From Flavonifractor sp. An112 (GTDB lineage Bacteria > Bacillota > Clostridia > Oscillospirales > Oscillospiraceae): a stretch of 64,000 nt of DNA. The DNA lies in contig NZ_NFLU01000005.1 in assembly GCF_002161085.1 (NCBI RefSeq), forward strand, positions 1-64,000, in the 5' to 3' direction. The position numbers were made by a program, and so were the translations under genes. Shown one piece after another: positions 9,409-18,789 of the stretch (position 1 is its first letter; every line of letters begins with the position of its first letter). Under the pieces are notes generated by a model that was given only the letters and a program-made list of their open reading frames with translations, did no database searches and was not told the DNA's origin.

Positions 9409-10494
9409 ATGGAAACATTTAAGCTGAAAACCGCCGTCTCCTTTGGAAAGGACGCCCTGGCTGCCCTGGAGGAGCTGGCCGGCGGGCGGGTGATGGTGGT
9501 CACCGACGATTTTCTGGCCAAGTCCGGCCTGCTGGACAAAGTGAAAGCCCGGCTGCCCGGCTGCACCGTGGAGACCTTTACCGGAGTGGTGCCTGACCCG
9601 CCTCTGGAGGTGGTGGCCAGGGGAGCCAGGGCATTGGCCGACTTCAAGCCCCAGGCGGTGGTGGCCTTTGGGGGCGGTTCCGCCCTGGATTGCGCCAAGG
9701 CCATGGTGGAGTACGGCAAGAAGCTGGGGGCTACAGGGGAGATTTCCTTCTGGGCGGTGCCCACCACCGCCGGGACCGGCTCGGAGGTCACCTCCTTTGC
9801 CGTCCTCACCGACAGCCAGAAGGGAGTGAAGTACCCCCTGGTGGACGACGCTCTGCTGCCCCACCGGGCGGTGCTGGACCCGGTATTCCTGGCTGGTGTG
9901 CCCGCCAAGGTGACGGCGGACACCGGCATGGACGTACTCACCCACGCCGCCGAGGCCTATGTGGCCGCCGGGGCTAATGTGTACACCGACGCCCTGGCGG
10001 AGAAAGCCTTTGCCCTGGCTTGGAAGAACTTGCCCGCCGCCTTTAACGGGGACCAGGAGGACAAGGGGCGTATGCTGTTGGCTTCCAACCTGGCGGGTAT
10101 GGCCTTCAACGCCGCCGGGCTGGGGCTAAGCCACAGCATGGCTCACGCCCTGGGCGGGCGGTTCCACATTCCCCACGGGCGGCTCAACGCCATGCTGCTG
10201 CCCCATGTGATCCGCTTCAACGCCGCACGGCGGGAGACGGCGGAGCGGTACGCCGCCCTGGCCAAGGCCTGCGGCCTGACGCCCACGGCCAGAGGTTTGG
10301 CCTTTGCCATCGAGCGGCTGCGGGGCCGCCTGGAACAGCCGGGCCGCCTGTCGGAGTGCGGGGTGGACGCAAAGACGGTGCGGGACCAGGGGGACGAGAT
10401 CGCCGCCGCCGCCCTGGCCGACCTGTGCGCCCCCTCCAATCCCCGGAGCGTCACCCCCCAGGATATCAAGGCCATTCTGCGGGAGTTGGCGTAA
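9409..10494 (+). CDS. eutG: Iron-dependent alcohol dehydrogenase EutG (ethanol-forming)
   Basis: A 361-residue group III Fe-dependent alcohol dehydrogenase that reduces acetaldehyde to ethanol with NADH and so recycles NAD+ inside the microcompartment. The nucleotide-binding motif AFGGGSALDCAKA lies at about residues 86-98. The metal-site region contains DTGMDVLTHAAEAYVA (about 171-186) and HALGGRFHIPHGRLNAMLLP with its conserved histidines. The gene heads the operon, and its stop overlaps the eutA start (ATAATG arrangement at 10492-10496). PduQ-type propanol dehydrogenase would be the alternative name, but the eut context decides. Confidence 0.88.
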   Translation: METFKLKTAVSFGKDALAALEELAGGRVMVVTDDFLAKSGLLDKVKARLPGCTVETFTGVVPDPPLEVVARGARALADFKPQAVVAFGGGSALDCAKAMVEYGKKLGATGEISFWAVPTTAGTGSEVTSFAVLTDSQKGVKYPLVDDALLPHRAVLDPVFLAGVPAKVTADTGMDVLTHAAEAYVAAGANVYTDALAEKAFALAWKNLPAAFNGDQEDKGRMLLASNLAGMAFNAAGLGLSHSMAHALGGRFHIPHGRLNAMLLPHVIRFNAARRETAERYAALAKACGLTPTARGLAFAIERLRGRLEQPGRLSECGVDAKTVRDQGDEIAAAALADLCAPSNPRSVTPQDIKAILRELA

Positions 10495-11909
10495 TGGGAG
10501 AACAGTTACTCTCTGTAGGTATTGATATCGGCACCTCCACCACCCAGCTCATCCTGTCCCGGCTGACCCTGGAGAACCGGGCCACCCCCTTTACGGTACC
10601 CCGGGTGTCCATCGCCGGGCGGGAGGTGCTTTACCGCTCGGCTATCCACTTCACCCCGCTCCTGTCCGATACCGTCATCGACGCCGCCGGGGTGCGGGCC
10701 ATTGTGGAAGAGGAGTACCGCAAGTCGGGCTTTGACAAGTCCCAGGTGGACACCGGGGCGGTCATCATCACCGGGGAGACCGCCCGGAAGGAGAACGCCC
10801 AGGAGGTGCTTGCCGCCCTGTCGGAGTTCGCCGGGGACTTCGTGGTGGCCACCGCCGGGCCCGACCTGGAGTCCATCCTGGCGGCTCGTGGAGCGGGTGC
10901 GGATGAATACGCAAAGGAACATCATACAACCGTATTACACTTTGATATCGGCGGCGGCACCGCAAACCTGGCGCTGTACCAAAATGGAGAGCTGGTGCGC
11001 ACCGGCTGCCTGGACGTGGGCGGGCGGCTCATCAAGGTGGACAAGGACGGGCGGGTCACCTATGTGTCGCCGGTCTTTGCACGGGCGGGATGTCCCGCCC
11101 CGGCGGTGGGTGATCGGGTGACGCCGGAGAGCTTACAGCCCACCCTTCAAATCATGGCGGAGGCGTTGGAGCAGGCGGCGGGCCTGCGGCCCGGCCGGGA
11201 CAGGCTGGACGCCTTTCTCACGGAGGGCACCCGCTGGACGGTGGAGGAGGTGCCGGTGGTGTCCTTCTCCGGCGGGGTGGCCGACTGCATCGATCATCCG
11301 CCATCGGACTGGCTGGCCTTCGGAGATATGGGCGTGCTGCTGGGCAGGGCCATCGCGGCCTCCCCGGCCTTCCAGAAGGCGGGCCGTTTCCGGGGGGCGG
11401 AGACTATAAGGGCCACGGTGGTGGGGGCGGGGAGCCACGCCACCGATTTGTCCGGCTCCACCATCTTCTACCGGGACATCACCTTTCCCTTGAAAAATAT
11501 TCCCATCCTCAAGCTGGCGAACCGGGAGGAGGGGGGAGGGCCGGAGGAACTGGCCCGACGGATCAAAGACAAGCTGAGCTGGTACCAGGACCAGGGGGGG
11601 CTGGTGCAGCTGGCCCTGGCCCTGCGGGGGGAGAAGAATCCCTCCTACCACCGCATTCAAGAACTGGCCCGGGGGGTGGCGGAGGGCCTGGCCCCTCTGG
11701 TGGAGGCGGGCTTTGTCCCCATCGTGGCGGTGGAGGCCGACCAGGCCAAGGTGCTGGGTCAGGCCATGGCCGCCCTGCTGTCCGGCCCCCTGCTCTGTCT
11801 GGACGGGGTGGAGATGGACAACGGGGACTATATCGACATCGGCGCCCCGGTGGCCGGAGGCGCGGTATTACCCATCGTTATCAAAACCCTTGTATTTAAC
11901 AAATCGTAG
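10494..11909 (+). CDS. eutA: Ethanolamine ammonia-lyase reactivating factor EutA
   Basis: A 471-residue ASKHA-fold ATPase that releases inactive cobalamin from ethanolamine ammonia-lyase. ATG 10494 overlaps the eutG stop by one base. Visible motifs are the phosphate-1 loop VGIDIGTSTTQLILSR (about residues 8-23), the phosphate-2 segment LHFDIGGGTANLALY and the C-terminal VAVEADQAKVLGQAMAALL. It is immediately upstream of its client eutB, as in Firmicute eut operons. Confidence 0.93.
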   Translation: MGEQLLSVGIDIGTSTTQLILSRLTLENRATPFTVPRVSIAGREVLYRSAIHFTPLLSDTVIDAAGVRAIVEEEYRKSGFDKSQVDTGAVIITGETARKENAQEVLAALSEFAGDFVVATAGPDLESILAARGAGADEYAKEHHTTVLHFDIGGGTANLALYQNGELVRTGCLDVGGRLIKVDKDGRVTYVSPVFARAGCPAPAVGDRVTPESLQPTLQIMAEALEQAAGLRPGRDRLDAFLTEGTRWTVEEVPVVSFSGGVADCIDHPPSDWLAFGDMGVLLGRAIAASPAFQKAGRFRGAETIRATVVGAGSHATDLSGSTIFYRDITFPLKNIPILKLANREEGGGPEELARRIKDKLSWYQDQGGLVQLALALRGEKNPSYHRIQELARGVAEGLAPLVEAGFVPIVAVEADQAKVLGQAMAALLSGPLLCLDGVEMDNGDYIDIGAPVAGGAVLPIVIKTLVFNKS

Positions 11910-11928
11910 CCGCAAAAGGAGCGATCAC

Positions 11929-13293
11929 ATGATACTCAAGACCAAGCTGCTGGGGCACGTCTATGAATTCAAATCGGTGAAGGACGCCCTGGCCAAAGCC
12001 AATGAAGAGAAGTCGGGAGACCGGCTGGCGGGCATTGCCGCCGAGAACGCCGAGGAGCGGGTGGCGGCCAAGGTGGTGGTGGCCAACCTGACCCTGGCCG
12101 ACCTGCGCAACCACCCCGCCGTCCCCTATGAGGAGGACGAGGTCACCCGCATCATTCAGGACGACGTAAACGAAAAGATCTACGACCAGATCAAGAACTG
12201 GACGGTGGCCGAGCTGCGGGAGTGGTTATTGGCGGAAAACCACGACGGCGACGCCATCCGGTGGGTGAGCCGTGGCCTGACGGCGGAGATGATCGCCGCC
12301 GTGGCCAAGCTGATGAGCAACATGGATCTCATTTACGCCGCCAAGAAGATCAAGGTCACCGCCCACTGCAACACCACCATCGGCCTGCCGGGCACTCTGT
12401 CCTGCCGGCTCCAGCCCAACCACCCCACCGACGACCCGGACGGCATCCTGGCCTCTCTGCTGGAGGGCCTGACCTACGGGGCGGGGGACGCGGTGCTGGG
12501 CCTGAACCCGGTGGACGATTCGGTGGAAAGTGTGCGCCGGGTGCTGGATCGGTTCCACGAGGTGCGCAACCGCTGGAATATCCCCACCCAGATCTGCGTG
12601 CTGGCCCACGTCACCACCCAGATGGAGGCGGTGCGCAAGGGTGCTCCCTGCGACCTGATCTTCCAGTCTATCGCCGGGTCCCAGAAGGGCAACGAGGCCT
12701 TCGGTCTGGACGGCAAGCTCATCGAGGAGGCCCGGCAGCTGGCCCTGAAGGAGGGGGCCGCCGTGGGGCCCAATGTGATGTACTTTGAGACCGGCCAGGG
12801 CTCCGAGCTGTCCTCCGAGGCCCACCACGGGGCGGACCAGGTGGTGATGGAGGCCCGGTGCTATGGCTTTGCCAAGCGGTTCCAGCCCTACCTGGTGAAC
12901 ACGGTGGTGGGCTTCATCGGGCCGGAATATCTGTATAATTCCAAGCAAGTAATACGGGCTGGATTGGAGGACCACTTCATGGGCAAGCTGACCGGCATCC
13001 CTATGGGGTGCGACGCCTGCTACACCAACCACATGAAGGCCGACCAGAACGACATCGAGGATCTGGCGGTGCTGCTCACCGCCGCCGGGTGCAACTACTT
13101 TATGGGCATCCCCCACGGGGACGACGTGATGCTCAACTACCAGACCACCGGCTTCCATGAGACCGCCGCCCTGCGGGAGATGTTCGGCCTGACTGCCATC
13201 CCGCCCTTCCAGCGGTGGCTGGAGGACATGGGCTTTGTGGAGAACGGCAAGCTGACCCCCCTGGCGGGTGACGCTTCGGTGCTGCTGGGGTAA
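11929..13293 (+). CDS. eutB: Ethanolamine ammonia-lyase large subunit EutB
   Basis: EutB forms the TIM-barrel catalytic core of the adenosylcobalamin-dependent lyase that converts ethanolamine to acetaldehyde and ammonia. ATG 11929 has AAGGAG at 11916-11921; the 454-residue product matches the family length. Characteristic stretches include [71 protein letters not shown] and [17 protein letters not shown]. The active enzyme needs EutC, whose gene follows after an unusual 124-nt hairpin-bearing spacer. Confidence 0.97.
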   Translation: MILKTKLLGHVYEFKSVKDALAKANEEKSGDRLAGIAAENAEERVAAKVVVANLTLADLRNHPAVPYEEDEVTRIIQDDVNEKIYDQIKNWTVAELREWLLAENHDGDAIRWVSRGLTAEMIAAVAKLMSNMDLIYAAKKIKVTAHCNTTIGLPGTLSCRLQPNHPTDDPDGILASLLEGLTYGAGDAVLGLNPVDDSVESVRRVLDRFHEVRNRWNIPTQICVLAHVTTQMEAVRKGAPCDLIFQSIAGSQKGNEAFGLDGKLIEEARQLALKEGAAVGPNVMYFETGQGSELSSEAHHGADQVVMEARCYGFAKRFQPYLVNTVVGFIGPEYLYNSKQVIRAGLEDHFMGKLTGIPMGCDACYTNHMKADQNDIEDLAVLLTAAGCNYFMGIPHGDDVMLNYQTTGFHETAALREMFGLTAIPPFQRWLEDMGFVENGKLTPLAGDASVLLG

Positions 13294-13417
13294 GGAGACC
13301 ACGGGGCCCCCAACGAAGCCCAGCGAAAGCGGGTTCGTTGGGGAGAGGACGAACAACGGAATGAATAAGCCCTGCCGTTTACGGCGGGGCGAAGAATATG
13401 GAGTATGTGAGGACGTT
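13294..13417 (+). repeat. Hairpin-bearing spacer between eutB and eutC
   Basis: CCCCAACGAA (13308-13317) pairs with TTCGTTGGGG (13334-13343) around a CAGCGAAAGC core. A second hairpin, CCCTGCCG with CGGCGGGG, follows near 13371-13388. The other eut gene junctions, apart from the 174-nt one between eutC and eutL and the 48 nt before eutH, overlap or are at most about 20 nt apart. An inserted palindromic repeat or an internal regulatory hairpin is therefore likely. Confidence 0.5.
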
Positions 13418-14290
13418 ATGAATGAACAAGAACTGCGCTCCATGGTGGAGCGGATGGTGCTGGAGTTGGCGGGGAAGCCTGCTGCCGTGACCACGGCCCG
13501 GCCTGCCCCCCGGCAGGAAGACGTGAGCCAGGGTTGCCTGGAGGATATCACCCAGATCGACCTGCGGCGGCAGTACCTGGTGGACAACCCCCGCAGCGGC
13601 CAGGCCTTTCAGGATCTGAAATTAAAAACCCCGGCCCGGCTGGGGCTGGGACGGGCGGGAGCCCGATACAGGACCATCTCCATGCTGCGGATGCGGGCCG
13701 ACCACGCCGCCGCCCAGGATTCGGTGTTCTCCCATGTACCTGACGAGTTCGCGGTAAACAACGGCTTTGTGCCTGTCCAGACCCTGTGCCAGACCAAGGA
13801 CGAGTATTTGACCCGGCCCGACCGGGGCCGCCGGTTTGACGAGGAGAACCAGGCTATCATCAAAAAGACCTTTGGGCAGAACCCGAAGATTGCCCTGGTG
13901 GTAGGGGACGGACTCAGCTCCGCCGCCATTGAGGCCAACGCCGTGGACTGCCTCCAGGCGGTGCGGGCGGGCCTGAAGGCCTACGGCCTGGAGGGCGGCC
14001 CGGTACTCTATGTAAAGTACTGCCGGGTGGGCGCCTCCGACCACATTGGCGATCTGACGGGTGCAGAAGTGGTGTGTATGCTGGTAGGGGAGCGGCCCGG
14101 CCTGGTGACCGCGGAATCCATGTCGGCCTACCTGACCTACAAGCCCCATATCGGCATCCCCGAGTCCAAGCGGACGGTGATCTCCAACATCCACAAGGGG
14201 GGCACCACCGCCGTAGAGGCGGGGGCGCACATTGCGGAACTCATCAAGACCATGCTGGAAAGGAAGGCGAGTGGAATTGACCTGCGTTGA
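13418..14290 (+). CDS. eutC: Ethanolamine ammonia-lyase small subunit EutC
   Basis: EutC, 290 residues, completes the ethanolamine ammonia-lyase and contributes to the cobalamin site. ATG 13418 is preceded by GTGAGGACGTT. Family stretches seen are [80 protein letters not shown] and [16 protein letters not shown]. The N-terminal about 50 residues are variable, as in other EutC proteins, and may contain the microcompartment-targeting helix ([19 protein letters not shown]). Confidence 0.95.
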   Translation: MNEQELRSMVERMVLELAGKPAAVTTARPAPRQEDVSQGCLEDITQIDLRRQYLVDNPRSGQAFQDLKLKTPARLGLGRAGARYRTISMLRMRADHAAAQDSVFSHVPDEFAVNNGFVPVQTLCQTKDEYLTRPDRGRRFDEENQAIIKKTFGQNPKIALVVGDGLSSAAIEANAVDCLQAVRAGLKAYGLEGGPVLYVKYCRVGASDHIGDLTGAEVVCMLVGERPGLVTAESMSAYLTYKPHIGIPESKRTVISNIHKGGTTAVEAGAHIAELIKTMLERKASGIDLR

Positions 14291-14464
14291 GGATAGCAGC
14301 GGCAACGGGGCCCCGCACGGCGGGGCGCGCGTCAGCGCGTACAAGCGTTTTGCCGCCAGGCAAAACCTTGATGCCGGGCGAATTCACTTCGCCCGAGCAG
14401 ATGAAAATACACTTGGGGTCCCCGCGGGGCCTGCCCCGTGGGGAAAGTTTGAGGGGGTGACGGT
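14291..14464 (+). repeat. Multi-hairpin spacer between eutC and eutL
   Basis: At least three palindromes stand in tandem: GCCCCGC/GCGGGGC near 14310-14326, GTTTTGCC/GGCAAAAC (14347-14354 with 14359-14366) and CGGGCGAA/TTCGCCCG (14375-14382 with 14388-14395). A GC-rich CCCCGCGGGG/CCCCGTGGGG block follows near 14419-14444. No coding sequence is supported. The structure resembles an inserted REP/BIME-like cluster or a processing/attenuation region inside the operon. Confidence 0.5.
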
Positions 14465-15118
14465 ATGACAGACGATCTGATCCCGGTCAAGGTGCTCTCT
14501 ACCCGCACCATCGCCAACGTCAGCGAGACCTTAGCCAAGAAGCTGGGCCTGCCCCGGCAGTACCGCTCCATCGGCCTCATCACCGCCGACAGCGACGACA
14601 TGACCTATTGCGCCCTGGACGAGGCCACCAAGGCGGCGGCGGTGGAGGTGGTGTACGGCAAGTCCCTATATGCCGGTGCGGCCAATGCCTCCACCGCCCT
14701 GGCCGGCGAGGTCATCGGCATCCTGGCCGGGCCCAACCCGGCGGAGGTTCAGTCCGGCCTGCGGGCCTGCGTGGACTTTATGAACAGCGGGGCGGGGTTC
14801 CGCTCCGCCAATCAGGATGACTCCGTCATCTACTTTGCCTACACCGTCTCCCGCACCGGCACCTACCTGTCCAAGGTGGCCGGGGTGCGGGAGGGGGAGG
14901 CTCTGGCCTACCTCATCGCCCCGCCTCTGGAGGCCATGGTGGGTCTGGACGAGGCCATGAAGGCCTCCGACGTGGAGCTGGTGGCCCTCTTTGAGCCCCC
15001 CAGCGAGACCAACTTCGGCGGCGGCCTGCTCACCGGCACCCAGAGTGCCTGCGACGCGGCGGCGGCCGCCTTTGCCGAGGCGGTAAAGGCGGTGGCGGAC
15101 CATCCCAAGGAGGTGTGA
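14465..15118 (+). CDS. eutL: Microcompartment shell protein EutL (tandem BMC trimer)
   Basis: EutL, 217 residues, is a tandem-domain shell protein that forms trimers with a gated pore. Recognised stretches are IPVKVLSTRTIANVSETLAK at the N-terminus, LGLPRQYRSIGLITADSDD, SLYAGAANASTALAGEVIGI, GPNPAEVQSGL, GAGFRSANQDDSVIYFAYT and FEPPSETNFGGGLLTGTQSA. GAGGGGGTGACGGT precedes the start. It opens the shell and enzyme block eutL-E-M. Confidence 0.95.
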   Translation: MTDDLIPVKVLSTRTIANVSETLAKKLGLPRQYRSIGLITADSDDMTYCALDEATKAAAVEVVYGKSLYAGAANASTALAGEVIGILAGPNPAEVQSGLRACVDFMNSGAGFRSANQDDSVIYFAYTVSRTGTYLSKVAGVREGEALAYLIAPPLEAMVGLDEAMKASDVELVALFEPPSETNFGGGLLTGTQSACDAAAAAFAEAVKAVADHPKEV

Positions 15119-15122
15119 TCCT

Positions 15123-16577
15123 ATGGAATTTGATAAAGATCTGAGATCGGTTCAGGAGGTCCGGGACCTGCTGGCCCAGGCCAAGCAGGCCCAAAAGGCC
15201 CTGGCCGTCATGAGCCAGCAGCAGCTGGACGCCATTACGGCGGCCATCTCCCGGGCCGGCGCCCAGCACGCCAGGCGGCTGGCCGACATGGCGGTGGAGG
15301 AGACCGGCTTTGGCCGGAAGGAGGACAAGGAGATCAAAAACCGCTTTGCGGCGGAGACCTTGTACGAGGCCATCCGGGACCAAAAGACCCACGGCATCCT
15401 GGCTGAGGACCGGGAGCACCGGACGGTGGACATCGGCGTGCCGGTAGGTGTGGTGGCCGGACTGGTGCCCTCCACCAATCCCACCTCCACGGTGATCTAC
15501 AAGGCCATGATCTGCATGAAGGCGGGTAACCCCATCGTGTTCTCCCCCCATCCCGGGGCGGCCAACTGCATCCAGGAGACGGTTAACGTGATCCGCCGGG
15601 CGGCGGAGGAGGCGGGGGCCCCGGCGGGGGCCATCTCCTGCATCACCACCCCCACCATCGAGGCCACCAACGCCCTCATGCGCCACGACACCACCCGGCT
15701 CATCCTGGCCACCGGCGGCGCGGCCATGGTGAAGGCGGCCTACTCCTCCGGCACCCCCGCCATCGGCGTGGGCGCCGGCAACGGCCCGGCCTATATTCAC
15801 CACACCGCCAACGTGGAGCAGGCAGTAAAACGGATTCTGGACTCCAAGACCTTCGACAATGGCACCATCTGCGCCAGCGAGCAGAGCGTTATCATGACCC
15901 GGCGAATGGAACCGGCGGTAAAGGCCGCCCTCCGTGCCCAGGGGGCCTATCTGCTGGACGAGGAGGAGACCAAGCAGCTCTCCCGCTTCATCCTGCGGCC
16001 CAACGGCACCATGAACCCGGCCATCGTGGGCAAGAGTGTGTCCACCGTGGCCCAGCTGGCGGGCCTGAACCGGGTGCCCCCCTCCGCCCGGGTGCTGGTG
16101 GCCCGGGAGACCGGGGTGGGCAAGGGCCACCCCTATTCCAGCGAGAAGCTGGGCCTCATCCTGGGCTGCTTTGTGGAGGAGGACGAGGAGGCGGTGCTCA
16201 ACCGCTGCATCGAGATCCTGGAGTGGGAGGGCGCGGGCCACACCTTCTCCATCCACACCGAGGACGAACAGGTAGCCAAGCGCTTTGCCGCCGCTGTCCC
16301 CGCCAGCCGTGTGCTGGTGAACACCCCCTCCGCCCTGGGGGGCATCGGGGCCACCACCTGCCTGTTCCCCGCCCTCACCCTGGGCTGCGGCGCGGTGGGC
16401 GGGTCGTCCAGCTCCAACAACATCGGGCCCCTGGATCTCATCAACATCAAGCGGGTGGCCTGGGGTGTGAAGGAACTGGAGGAGCTGCGGGGGAGCAGCC
16501 CGGCCCTTTCCTCCTGCACCGTGGACGAGACCCTGCTCAACCGCCTGGTGGAGCAGATCATGGGGAGGCTGAGGTAA
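15123..16577 (+). CDS. eutE: CoA-acylating acetaldehyde dehydrogenase EutE
   Basis: EutE, 484 residues, oxidises acetaldehyde to acetyl-CoA with NAD+ and CoA inside the compartment. It belongs to the aldehyde dehydrogenase superfamily: the nucleotide fold contains [20 protein letters not shown], the catalytic cysteine is C250 in [11 protein letters not shown], and [10 protein letters not shown] and [20 protein letters not shown] are family signatures. The N-terminal helix [20 protein letters not shown] is probably the encapsulation peptide. It starts 4 nt after eutL. Confidence 0.95.
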   Translation: MEFDKDLRSVQEVRDLLAQAKQAQKALAVMSQQQLDAITAAISRAGAQHARRLADMAVEETGFGRKEDKEIKNRFAAETLYEAIRDQKTHGILAEDREHRTVDIGVPVGVVAGLVPSTNPTSTVIYKAMICMKAGNPIVFSPHPGAANCIQETVNVIRRAAEEAGAPAGAISCITTPTIEATNALMRHDTTRLILATGGAAMVKAAYSSGTPAIGVGAGNGPAYIHHTANVEQAVKRILDSKTFDNGTICASEQSVIMTRRMEPAVKAALRAQGAYLLDEEETKQLSRFILRPNGTMNPAIVGKSVSTVAQLAGLNRVPPSARVLVARETGVGKGHPYSSEKLGLILGCFVEEDEEAVLNRCIEILEWEGAGHTFSIHTEDEQVAKRFAAAVPASRVLVNTPSALGGIGATTCLFPALTLGCGAVGGSSSSNNIGPLDLINIKRVAWGVKELEELRGSSPALSSCTVDETLLNRLVEQIMGRLR

Positions 16578-16578
16578 G

Positions 16579-17187
16579 ATGAGCGAAGTCAACGCCGACG
16601 GCGTGCTGCTGGACCCCCATGAGGCCATCTTACAGGAGGCCCAGAACCTGACCAACTCCCTGATGGCCGAGCGCCCCCAGGGTCTGGAGGAGGACATGGA
16701 GCACGATGTCCAGGCTGCCAACGGGGAGGAGGCCGGCGAGGCGGGGGGAGCGCCCCATATGCCGGTGGCCGAGACGCCCCGGCAGGCCCCCAAAAAGAAG
16801 GCCCAGCCGGGCCGGGGCAGAAGAAGCAAACCGGCTCCAGCCCAACCGGCGGAGCCTATGAAACAGACAACTGACAGGAGGAAACAGAACATGGCAAATA
16901 CAAACGCGCTGGGTATGGTGGAGACCAAGGGACTGGTGGGGGCCATTGAGGCCGCCGACGCCATGGTAAAGGCTGCCAACGTGCAGCTGGTAGGCAAGGA
17001 GCAGGTGGGCGGCGGTCTGGTGACCGTCATGGTCCGGGGCGACGTGGGAGCCGTCAACGCCGCCACCGACGCAGGCGCCGCCGCCGCCGAGAAGGTGGGC
17101 GAGCTGATCTCCGTCCACGTCATTCCCCGCCCCCACGCCGAGGTGGACCACATCCTGCCCCACGGCGGCGAGGGCATGAGCGAATAA
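16579..17187 (+). CDS. eutM: BMC hexamer shell protein EutM with a 104-residue N-terminal extension
   Basis: The frame opens 1 nt after the eutE stop and encodes 202 residues. Residues 105-202 are a standard 98-residue EutM/PduA-type shell domain ([20 protein letters not shown], then [20 protein letters not shown]). Residues 1-104 are unusual: an amphipathic helix ([20 protein letters not shown]), an acidic stretch, then a Lys/Arg/Pro/Ala-rich linker. A strong internal start at ATG 16891 (AGGAGG at 16876-16881) would give the short form alone. Two products from one frame, or a long form carrying a docking arm, are both possible. The shell-domain assignment is secure; the extension is not recognised. 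Confidence 0.85.
   Translation: MSEVNADGVLLDPHEAILQEAQNLTNSLMAERPQGLEEDMEHDVQAANGEEAGEAGGAPHMPVAETPRQAPKKKAQPGRGRRSKPAPAQPAEPMKQTTDRRKQNMANTNALGMVETKGLVGAIEAADAMVKAANVQLVGKEQVGGGLVTVMVRGDVGAVNAATDAGAAAAEKVGELISVHVIPRPHAEVDHILPHGGEGMSE
16876..16893 (+). promoter_or_regulatory. Internal ribosome-binding site and start for short EutM
   Basis: AGGAGG (16876-16881), 9 nt, ATG 16891, in frame with the upstream start at 16579. It is stronger than many gene starts in this operon and lies exactly at the N-terminus of a normal EutM (MANTNALGM). Confidence 0.75.
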
Positions 17188-17910
17188 ATGGAGCTGCTCA
17201 CCCGTGAGGACGTGCGGCGTATGTCGGACAACGGCACCCGGGGGCCGGTGGTGGTCAACAAGGACCAGAAGCTGACCCCCGGGGCCCGGGACTGGCTGGC
17301 CGCCCACAAGATCCAGGCGGTCTTTCCCCAGGGGCGGGAGGACCCGGCTGCGCCCGCCTCTGCCAAGTACCGCACGCTCTTTGGCGCAACCCTCAACGAA
17401 AAACCGGAGCACATGACCCATCTGAAGGGCAACATCCTGGTGCGGAAGGACCACCCCCGCATCGCCTTCCGGGGCATGATCGACGCCTTGGAGGGGGAAC
17501 TCATGCTGGCCCAGCAGGCCAGCCGTGATTACCCGGCTCTGGTGAAGGAGCTGGAGGAGGCCCTGGCCCTGGTGCGGCGGCTCATCCGGTGCGACGTGCT
17601 GGACGAGCCGGTGGGGGAGCTGCATCTGTGCGGCTACGACGCCGGGCAGCTGCGGGAGTATTCCCACTATCCGGACAAGTATCTGGGGCAGCCCCACTTC
17701 CTGCCCGCCTACACCGACGGGCCGGCCCTGCTGGCGGTGAACAAGGTGCGCACCCTGGTGCGGCAGACCGAGCTTTCGGCCTACGCCGCCTTCAAGGATG
17801 TAGAGGGCAATGTGACCCGGGGGGACATCATCCTGGCCCTGAACCGGCTGTCCTCCCTCATGTGGATCATCATGATCAAGCTAAAGGCGGGACAATATGA
17901 ACACGCTTAA
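17188..17910 (+). CDS. eutT: ATP:cob(I)alamin adenosyltransferase EutT
   Basis: EutT, 240 residues, makes the adenosylcobalamin cofactor of EutBC. The start follows the eutM stop directly (TAAATG). The N-terminal part is LTREDVRRM...VNKDQKLTPGARDWL, and the C-terminal helical domain includes HPRIAFRGMIDALEGELMLAQ and LNRLSSLMWIIMIKLK. I see no HX11CCXXC metal motif of the enterobacterial type, which fits the metal-independent EutT subgroup. It overlaps pduL by 14 nt, indicating translational coupling. Confidence 0.88.
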   Translation: MELLTREDVRRMSDNGTRGPVVVNKDQKLTPGARDWLAAHKIQAVFPQGREDPAAPASAKYRTLFGATLNEKPEHMTHLKGNILVRKDHPRIAFRGMIDALEGELMLAQQASRDYPALVKELEEALALVRRLIRCDVLDEPVGELHLCGYDAGQLREYSHYPDKYLGQPHFLPAYTDGPALLAVNKVRTLVRQTELSAYAAFKDVEGNVTRGDIILALNRLSSLMWIIMIKLKAGQYEHA

Positions 17911-18520
17911 TACCATTAATATCGAAGCTCTGGCGGAGCAGATCGTCCGCCGTTTGACGGTGGAGGTGGAGGCCAGCGGCCGCCACGTCCATCTGTCCCG
18001 GGCCGACCTGGACACCCTCTTTGGCCCTGGCTTTCAGCTCACCCGGGTAAAGGACTTGTCCCAGCCGGGGCAGTTTGTGTGCGCCCAGCGGGTTACCCTG
18101 GAGGGACCCAAAGGGTCCATCCCCAACGTGGTGGTGCTGGGCCCCGAGCGGAAGGAGAGCCAGGTGGAGATCTCCCTTACCGACGGCGTGGTGCTGGGCA
18201 TCACACCCCCGGTGCGGCTGTCGGGGGACATCGGGGGCACACCCGGCATCACCCTGCGCAACGGGGACCGGGTGCTGCGGCTGGACCGGGGGCTCATCGC
18301 CGCCAAGCGGCACATCCACATGACTCCGGAGGACGCCGCCCGCTTCGGGATGGAGAATGGCCGGGAGGTGCGGCTCAAGTGCCTCACCCAGCGGCCTCTG
18401 ACCCTGGAAGGGGTGGAGGTGCGGGTGTCCCCCCAGTTCGCCACCTTCGCCCACATTGACTACGACGAGGCCAACGCCTGCGGCTTTAAAAAAGGGGATA
18501 GAGCCCTGATTTTGCCGTGA
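17897..18520 (+). CDS. pduL: Phosphate acyltransferase PduL/EutD-type
   Basis: The enzyme interconverts acetyl-CoA and acetyl phosphate and regenerates CoA within the compartment. It has two PduL domains with zinc-binding histidine motifs: EASGRHVHLSRADLDTLFG (about residues 25-43) and AAKRHIHMTPEDAARFGM (about 135-152). The C-terminal signature is FATFAHIDYDEANACG. The first 20 residues (MNTLNTINIEALAEQIVRRL) form an amphipathic helix typical of encapsulation peptides. The length of 207 residues is normal. In Firmicute eut operons this gene is often labelled eutD. Confidence 0.93.
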   Translation: MNTLNTINIEALAEQIVRRLTVEVEASGRHVHLSRADLDTLFGPGFQLTRVKDLSQPGQFVCAQRVTLEGPKGSIPNVVVLGPERKESQVEISLTDGVVLGITPPVRLSGDIGGTPGITLRNGDRVLRLDRGLIAAKRHIHMTPEDAARFGMENGREVRLKCLTQRPLTLEGVEVRVSPQFATFAHIDYDEANACGFKKGDRALILP

Positions 18521-18789
18521 GGCTGGAGTGGCGGGGGCGTACTCTGGTCATCACCTGGCTGCCGGTGGGGGCCATGGGGCGGCTGGCTGCTCTGGCCCCG
18601 GCCAGTCGGGGGGAGACCGAGGTGCTGGCCGCCCTGCTGGCGGGGGCACGGGTGTGCCTGGAGCGGAAGGCCCTGGAGTACCGGCTCTACCGCCGCACCG
18701 CCCCGCCGTCAATCTATCGCCGCTGCCTGTCCCTGGAGCGGCAGCTGAGGGAGATGGGGATCTGTGTTGCTGGGACAGGTGGCCGGTAA
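18517..18789 (+). CDS. Small hypothetical protein of the eut operon
   Basis: Ninety residues, starting with GTG 18517 that overlaps the pduL stop (GTGA) and ending 26 nt inside eutN, so it is translationally coupled to both. It is basic, with RLEWRGRTLVITWLPVGAMG at the N-terminus and an Arg-rich second half (RKALEYRLYRRTAPPSIYRR). A small gene of unknown role occupies this position between pduL and eutN in other Firmicute eut operons. I cannot assign a function. The tight coupling on both sides argues that it is real. Confidence 0.65.
   Translation: MRLEWRGRTLVITWLPVGAMGRLAALAPASRGETEVLAALLAGARVCLERKALEYRLYRRTAPPSIYRRCLSLERQLREMGICVAGTGGR

Noticed and set aside
13294-14464. Possible CRISPR array in the hairpin-rich eut spacers
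   Set aside because: Palindromes differ from each other, there is no regular spacing or constant repeat, and no cas genes are present.
16579-16890. N-terminal extension of EutM considered as a separate gene
   Set aside because: There is no stop codon before the EutM domain, so on this sequence it is one frame; the alternative is kept as a finding and not annotated separately.
15030-17504. 824-codon minus-strand open frame opposite eutE-eutM-eutT
   Set aside because: Spans several well-supported eut genes on the other strand and has no recognisable domain.
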